A DNA stretch of 50,597 nt from Chara braunii (lineage: Eukaryota; Streptophyta; Charophyceae; Charales; Characeae), in the NCBI GenBank assembly GCA_003427395.1, contig BFEA01001009.1:59491-110087 (forward strand), in the 5' to 3' direction. Positions 43,270-50,597 of the stretch are shown here, in pieces. Position 1 is the stretch's first letter. Each line of letters opens with the position of its first letter. The position numbers and the translations under genes were made by a program. The notes under the pieces are model-generated. The model made no database searches, had not been told where the DNA came from, and saw nothing but the letters and a program-made list of their open reading frames with translations.

Positions 43270-44865
43270 AAGGTTGGTTCACTCTTGCACTTGGTGGTAG
43301 TCCGGTTCTTCACCTGCTGTTCTACTTGTCAGTTTGCTGTATTTTTCCTGTGTCACACTTATGTGTTATTCACTCTTGCACCTATGGGTAGTCCGGTTCT
43401 TCACTTGCTGTTCCACTTGTCAGTTTGTGGTGCTTTTCCAATGTCACACTCATGTGCTGTTCATTCTTACACGTAGTGGCAGTCCGGTTCTTCACTTGTT
43501 GTTTCACTCGTTAGTTTGCTTTGTTTTTCCAATGTCACACTCATGTGCTCTTCACTCTTACACCTAGTGGCAGTCCGTTTCTTCACCTGCTGGTCTACTT
43601 GTCAGTTTGCTGTGTTTTTCCTAGGTCACATCCATGTGCTGTCCACTCTTGCACCTAGTGGCAGTCCAGTTCTTCACCTGCTGTTCTACTTGTCAGTTTG
43701 CTGAAGTTTTTTCAGTGCCACACTCATGTGTTGTTCACTCTTACACCTAGTGGTAGTCCGGTTCCTCAACGGTTGTTCTACTTGTCAGTTGCTGTACTTT
43801 TCCTATGTCACACTCATGTGCTGTTCACTCTTACACCTAGTGGTAGTCCGGTTCTTCACCTGCTGTTCCACTTGCCAGTTTGCTGTGTTTTTCCTGTGTC
43901 ACATCCATGTGCTGTTTACTCTTGCACCTAGTGGTAGTCCGGTTCTTCACCTGCTGTTCTACTTGTCAGTTTGCTGTATTTTTCCTGTGTCACACTCATG
44001 TGGTGCTCACTCTTACACCTAGTGGTAATCCGGTTCTTCACCTGTTGTTCCACTTGTCAGTTTGCTGTGTTTTTCATGTGTCACACCCATGTGCTGTTCA
44101 CTCTTGCACCTAGTGGTAGTCCGGTTCTTCACTTGCTGTTCTACTTGTCAGTTTGCTGAAGTTTTTCCAGTGCCACACTCATGTGTTGTTGACTCTTACA
44201 CCTAGTGGTAGTCCGGTTCTTCACCGACGATTCTACTTGTCAATTGCTGTATTTTTCCTATGTCACACTCATGTGCTGTTCACTCTTACACATAGTGGTA
44301 GTCCGGTTCTTCACATGCTGTTCCACTTGTAAGTTTGTTGTGTTTTTCCTGTGTCACACCCATGTGCTGTTCACTCTTGCACGTAGTGGTAGTTCAGTTC
44401 TTCACCTGCTGTTTTACTTGTCAGTTTGCTGTATTTTTCTTGTGTCACAATCCTGTGCTGTTCACTCTTACACCTAGTGGTAGTCCGATTCTTCACTTGT
44501 TGTTCCACTTGTCAGTTTGCTGTGTTTTTCCGATGTCACACTCATGTACTGTTCACTCTTACACCTAGTGGCCGTCCGGTTCTTCACCTACTGGTCTACT
44601 TGTCAGTTTGCTGTGTTTTTCCAGTGTCACACTCATGTGCTGTTCACCCTTGCACCTAGGGGTAGTCCGGTTCTTCACTTATGTTCCACTTGTGAGTTTG
44701 CTGTGTTGTTCCAATGTCACACTCGTGGGTTGTTCACGATCACACCATGTAGTAGTCCGATTCTTCACTCGCCGTTCTGCTTGTCAGTTTGCTGAGTTTT
44801 TCGATATCACACTCGTGTGTTGTTCACTCTCACACCATGTGGTAGTCCGGTTCTTCACTTGCTGA
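43270..44865. repeat. 91-bp tandem repeat, about 17 units
   Basis: AGTCCGGTTCTTCAC recurs with steps of 91 bp (43301, 43392, 43483, 43574, 43665), with rare one-base slips. Other unit landmarks are CACTTGTCAGTTTGCTGT and TGTCACACTCATGTGCTG. The unit is free of stops in most phases, so short frames with VVRFFTCC appear in every phase. They are not genes. Confidence 0.95.
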
Positions 44866-45068
44866 AGAAAGTCTGAATTATACACACCTCTCCCCGTCCC
44901 AAGGGTTGAAGCCTAGAAGAATCCGAGAAAGGAACAAGAAAAGACAGAACGGACCCTTACAAACTAACCACATATGACATTTCATCCTCCTCTCTCGCCT
45001 ATCCCTCCAAAACCCACTAACAAGAGATTGGTGCGAGATAAGGACATCGCGAATGAGTGGGGGGAATG
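44866..45068 (+). other. Unique 3' end of R with polypurine tract
   Basis: About 190 bp with no similarity elsewhere in the window, ending in GAGTGGGGGGAATG before the LTR-like start TGTCGGGAC. This is the best evidence that R is an LTR retroelement. Confidence 0.6.
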
Positions 45069-45879
45069 TGTCGGGACTGGTGGATCCCGAATAACTTCCC
45101 ATCACTCAAGAGACTGAATATAGACGAATTGTGCACGACAGAGGAATCTCGAGTGAGGAGGAAGGAGAGAGGAAAGACAAAGGATTAGGCCACAGGAGGG
45201 AGCGATGCCCTTGGGTGAGGACCACAGTAGGAGAAAACCAGCGACGACAAGAGAATAAGTGCAAGAGTAGGGGCACATAGAATATAGCATGAGGTCGGGA
45301 GGGTCATTGGAACTCAACAAGACTAAGGTCGAAGGACCCTTGAACCAGCAAACGCGGCACGACAGCGACAAGAGAATGAGGAAGTCGAGAGACGAACGGC
45401 TCCGGAGGCCGTAGGGAGCCTAGAGAATAAGGGGCCAACATGGGGCCCACCTACGGGAGCCTCGAGTTGGAGGCCCCGTGACCAAAGGACCAGGCGCGCG
45501 CAAGGCGCAAGAAAGACAAGGAAGAGGGGTCGTTGTGGGGCGGCAAAGCGCCCAAGGGACGTGAGACACCTCGGGGAAAGGCATCCGGGGCCACGCAGGA
45601 CTAAGTAAAAATAATGGCATCCGGAGCAAATTGTGTCGGGGACCGCCGGCGGGACCGAGTGCCGGGGACCGCTGGTGGGACTAAGTGTCGGGGACCGCCG
45701 ACGGAACAGATGCCGGGGACATGTGAAAGTCCTAAGAAGAAATGGCGACACGGCGTGAGGGAAAATAATAAAGGCAAGGTGCGCCGTCAAGATCGACATC
45801 TTGACGGCCGAGAATATTAGTACCACTAGCATAAGCACTAGTGGGAGCAAGCGGGAAGACCAAAAGGGAAATAAAAAAC

Positions 45880-46777
<898 letters not shown>

Positions 46778-49700
46778 TAAGAAACAAAGAAACATGAGAT
46801 GGGTGGCATAGAAGCAATCTGAAAAATCTCGGATTGGCCTCCCCCAAGAAAATGGAATCAAGAGGGACTCCGTGAGAAAAATAGGCCTCTGGGAGAAAAT
46901 CGGAACATGAGGGTCTACCGTTTGGGAGAGATAGAGACAAACGGAGGCTCTCATGGGCATGGGAAGGCCACAAGTGCAGTCCAAGAAATAACAGACTGAC
47001 CCTTGGGCATGGGAAGGGTCAAAACTAAGAGGAAGAGCCTAGAAAAAAGCCTTAACGACTAGTTCACACTTGGCACGCAAATGGGAGAAGAAAAAGAAAA
47101 AGAAAAAGAAAAAGAAAAAGAAAATGGAAAGTGAGAGAGGATGAGTGAGTTGGCCGTCAGTAGGGACTGCGGCAGGTAGGGACTAGCAAGTCCCTACTGT
47201 CCACAAGTGGAGGAAAAAGAAAAGAAAAGGAAGAGAAAAGAGAAAAAAAAAAGAAAAAGTCAAAACGACACTAACAGCCAAAAACGTTCACTTGGGGGGA
47301 GCAATTGCGACCAGATTCATTTTGGTATATGTCGGTTACAAAGTATCTTGATTTTCTCTTAAATTTGCAGAGAAAATCAAGAAAAATCAAGCCCTCATGC
47401 AACCGAGATACAACGGATTGCATGAGGTAGACCAAACACATGTTTTAGGTGCACCGGGAACCAAAATGGAGACCGTATGCACTTGGGAATTGGTCGTTTT
47501 TTTTTCTTTAGGTTTGGGGCTAATCGTGGGGTAGTGGGGCTAGGAAAATGGCCCCTATTGCAGTCCGAGTTGCAACAGACTGCATGGGGAGGGCCAAACA
47601 CATGTTTTAGGTGCGTCCGGAGCCAATATCGAGCCCGGATGCACCCGAAAATTGAACGCTTCATTTTCCTTTGGTGTGGGGCACATTGTGGGGCTGTGGG
47701 ACTAGGAAAACGACCATGATTGCCGTCCAAGAAATAATGGACTGCATGAGGATACCTAGGCTAAGGGAAAGTGAGCCACGGCAAACCCAAAAGGCTAGAA
47801 AAAGGTAATTTCGGCATGGGGCAAATAAAGACGGCAAGCGACAACTGTGAGATGAGATCTCACGGCCAAGAAAAATCGGCACACATGTGGCACTCACGGA
47901 AGAGATATTGGGGCTGTCGGAGACAAGGGGAGTCCCGAATAAAATGGGACGTCGTCCGGGATGTTGTCGGGGACCAAGTGGGTCCAAATAATAAAAGTCG
48001 AAAAATGGGACGCGCGTCGGCGGCACCGCCGGCGGGGCAAGAAAAGAAAAAAATATATAAAAAAATGGGACTAGTACGGAAAAAGTGGCGGGGACTTAAG
48101 GTGTCCCAAGGAAACAATCACAAGCCGATAAGGGGAGTGGTTGCGCGAGGCCAACGGCGCCACCAAGATCGAAGATCTTGACGGTGGAAAATAATAGCAC
48201 CATTAGTGAAAGTACTAGTGAAGCCCAAACGGGAGGACTAGCGGTAAAAATAAAAGAGAAAACGAGAGCTAGAAGGGTTGCCCAACAGTCCGAGATATTT
48301 CGGACTAGCAAGGCATGTGAAAATACAGCTTCAAGAGGCCCAACATGAGAAACAGGCTGCCCATGGAAAATCGAAGCAAAAGGGGCTCAAATTCGGACAA
48401 ACAGTGGTAAAATGGAGCCCCTTAGGAGCATGGGAGGGCCATTTCTGAAGTCCGGGATGTAACGGCTAACAGCCGGCCATGAACCTGGCCATGAATGAGG
48501 TTCCAAGGCCTAGAAAAAGAGTGCACAACTGTTTGACACTTGTCACAACAAAAATAAAAGAAAAAGAAAAGAAAAAAGGGAGAAAATGGAGGGAGAATGA
48601 GACAAAACGGGAGAAAAGGGTGGAGGAGAACGTGCCGGTCCATTGGGACTGCTGCAGTAGGGACTGGCAGGTCCCAATGATAACCTCATCCCTCATAGAA
48701 GGAGGAAGGGCAGCCCGGATTGTTGAGATATGACCCTTGGGGCCATATCTCCACAATATCAGAATTAAAAAAGGGCAAAATGAGAAAAAATGCAATGGAG
48801 AAATGACCGGTTTTCTTTTTGACCATGGATCGGAGATAAGATCTTATGGTGGAGAGAAAACAACCGTTTTTTGTGGGCCAGCTCAAAACGGCTAGCTCCG
48901 GAATGAGGTGGCAACCCAAAATGGAAAGAAACAAAAGAGGGAAAAAGAGAGAACTGTGCATTTGGCCCAAAAAGAGAGCCAGATGCACCAAAAATTGAGT
49001 AAATGAACTTAGGGGCTCAAATTTGAAGCAAGGACCACCATGGGGTAGCTCGGAATAATGCTGGCCTTAGATCTCAGCCTGATCCAAGGCTGAAAATGTG
49101 CCGCCATATGGAAAAATGCTCCGACCTACCCAAGGGAGGCCGAAATCATAAAAAAGTCGACAAAAGGACCTACAAAGCCTTTTTCTCTCAAGTAGGTTGT
49201 CCTTTGGGCCTTGGACTCAAGGGGGCAACATTTTCCAAGTGGCATGAGGCTAAAAAGAGGCCTAAGGGGCAGTTCGAGTTGGTACCAACCACTCGGACTG
49301 CATGAACCCGACCAAAATGAGGCCTAGGTGCCCCCGGAGAGGCCTAGTGGTGAAAATTGGCCATGGGGGTACCTCGGTTCACCATGAGGCACATGGGGAG
49401 GCCCATGGGCTAGCCGGACCGCTGGTTTCAGCCTACATAAGCTGGGAGTTCAGTCCGCCACACTCCCATTTGCAGGAGGAGTGCCCATGCTGCCCAAATG
49501 TGCCCATTAAAGCACCACACTTACCTGGAGTGAGGAGAGGGGAACACATGCCTGTATGGGAGCTTAGAGGAGGCTAGGAGCTAGGAGAGGAGCTCTAAGA
49601 GGCTGGTGGTAGGGAGGTTGGCACTAGGGAGGTGATCCGCCATAGCCCTCAGGGTGTGAGGAGGAGAGAGAGGCTAGAGGGAGTCCCATTAGCCATCCTA

Positions 49701-49871
49701 GAGGGAAGGACTCCATAGCCATAGTGATAGGAGTTTGTGGCAATCTGGGAGGGAGTGAGAGAGGAAGGAGGAGAAAGGCTTAAAGAAGAAGGAAGTCATA
49801 GCTAAGTGAGGAGAAGCTTCATCAAAGACTGGGTATCAACTTCAAGATCAAGGAGAGGTGAGTGGAAAGAA

Positions 49872-50012
49872 CCTTCTTCTTCTTTTTATTCTTCTTCCTT
49901 TTCTTCTTCTTCTTCTTTTTCTTACTCTTCTTCTTCCTCCTCTTCTTCTTCTTCTTCTTTTTCTTCTTCTTCTTTTTCTTCTTCTTCTTCTCCTTCTTCT
50001 TCCTCTTCTTCT
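49872..50012. repeat. (TTC)n tract in second R copy
   Basis: Counterpart of 42,174-42,350, shorter and with more TTTTC interruptions. Confidence 0.92.
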
Positions 50013-50024
50013 CTCCATTGTTCA

Positions 50025-50597
50025 TTTTTCTAGTCTAGTGTAAATTGCAACTTTCCCTTGTGTGTATGTGAGCCCAAAAGTGAGTTTCACTCACTTTCTC
50101 TCCACTCCTTGCTTCAGTCTTCACTATGGTGTAAATTGTTAGTTCAATCCTGGTTCATTCTATTGTTTTTGTGATGTTGTGCTCATGCATTGTCCATTTT
50201 TCTAGTCTAGTGTGAATCGCAACTTTCCCTTGTGTATAAGTGAGTCCAAAAGTGAGTTTCACTCACTTTCTCTCCACTCTGTGCTTCAACCTTCACTTTG
50301 GTGTAAATCGCTAGTTCAATCTTGGTTCATTCTAATGTTTTTGTGATGTTGTGATCATGCATTATCCATTTTTCTAGTCTAATGTAAATCGCAACTTTCC
50401 CTTGTGTGTATGTGAGTCCAAAAGTGAGTTTCACTCACTTTCTTTGCACTCCTTGCATCAATCTTCACTATGGTGAAAATCGCTAGTACAATCTTGGTTC
50501 ATTCTAGTGTTTTTGTGATGTTGTGCTCATGCATTGTTCATTTTTCTAGTCTAGTGTAAATCGCAACTTTCCCTTGTGTGTATGTGAGTCCAAAAGT
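50025..50597. repeat. 172-bp tandem repeat, at least four units, cut by window end
   Basis: GCAACTTTCCC at 50047, 50219, 50391 and 50563, again exactly 172 bp apart. Confidence 0.95.

Larger units (their letters stand above)
38248..45068 (+). mobile_element. R element, first copy: non-coding LTR-type retroelement
   Basis: It begins TGTTGGGACTGG inside the family B chromodomain. It ends with a polypurine tract (GAGTGGGGGGAATG at about 45,055-45,068), directly followed by TGTCGGGACTGG, the same start as at 38248. No protein frame with a domain is present. The contents are short GGGGACCGCCG repeats, hairpin modules, AAGAAAA-rich tracts, a leader-like stretch ending in a splice donor at 42155, a (TTC)n tract, 172-bp repeats, 91-bp repeats and 200 bp of unique DNA. 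It resembles a large retrotransposon derivative. Confidence 0.7.

Noticed and set aside
43234-44865. Family of small Cys-rich hydrophobic proteins (VVRFFTCC)
   Set aside because: They are frames of the 91-bp tandem repeat, present in every phase, with no start context or independent conservation.

Overview
The window looks like repeat-rich, accessory nuclear DNA of a plant-lineage eukaryote. Two chromovirus-type Ty3/gypsy elements, very long (GA)n microsatellites bounded by assembly gaps, intron-like signals and the style of one gag protein make a charophyte alga such as Chara the most likely source. That identification is inference from remembered family style, not from a search. No intact ordinary host gene was recognised.

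Layout, left part. Positions 1-1109 hold a 272-bp tandem repeat, each unit carrying a tRNA-like sequence on the minus strand. The array abuts a broken multi-domain reading frame that runs right to left from about 7.9 to 1.1 kb. Its pieces resemble, in order, an unrecognised N-terminal part, a ParB-like domain, a degenerate N4/N6-methyltransferase-like fold, a low-complexity acidic tail and the start of an Ulp1/SENP (C48) protease. It is interrupted by five nonsense codons and at least two frameshifts. From 2.7 to 16.7 kb the DNA is sprinkled with about 40 copies of an 18-bp palindrome of consensus GTTCGGATNNATCCGAAC, some inside the reading frame. This zone also holds duplicated modules, a nested 59-bp inverted repeat, a pair of bZIP-type palindromes, a 15-bp minisatellite and a (GA)n gap. 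From 16.7 to 19.2 kb there are two unrecognised open frames and small tandem repeats.

Layout, right part. From 19.2 to 29.5 kb lies a chromovirus (family A), with the truncated 3' end of one copy sharing an LTR with the next, nearly complete but dead copy. At 29.5-30.4 kb is a minus-strand zinc-knuckle/coiled-coil gene fragment. From 30.4 to 38.2 kb lies a second chromovirus (family B), with TATA box, tRNA-Met-like primer site, a leader carrying a TTGACC (W-box core) minisatellite, gag and pol. Its chromodomain is interrupted at 38,248 by a non-coding LTR-type element (family R). R occupies 38,248-45,068 and starts again at 45,069 after a polypurine tract. R contains exact 172-bp and 91-bp tandem repeats, hairpin modules and (TTC)n tracts. 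The second R copy carries an 898-bp TIR-bounded insertion for which the first copy supplies the empty site.

How the parts work together. This is a nest of mobile DNA. Most nonsense mutations fit C-to-T or G-to-A changes, often at CG or CHG sites, as expected for methylated and silenced elements. The most intriguing combination is a ParB-like/methyltransferase-like/Ulp1 frame lying among many parS-sized palindromes. Any functional link between them is speculation.
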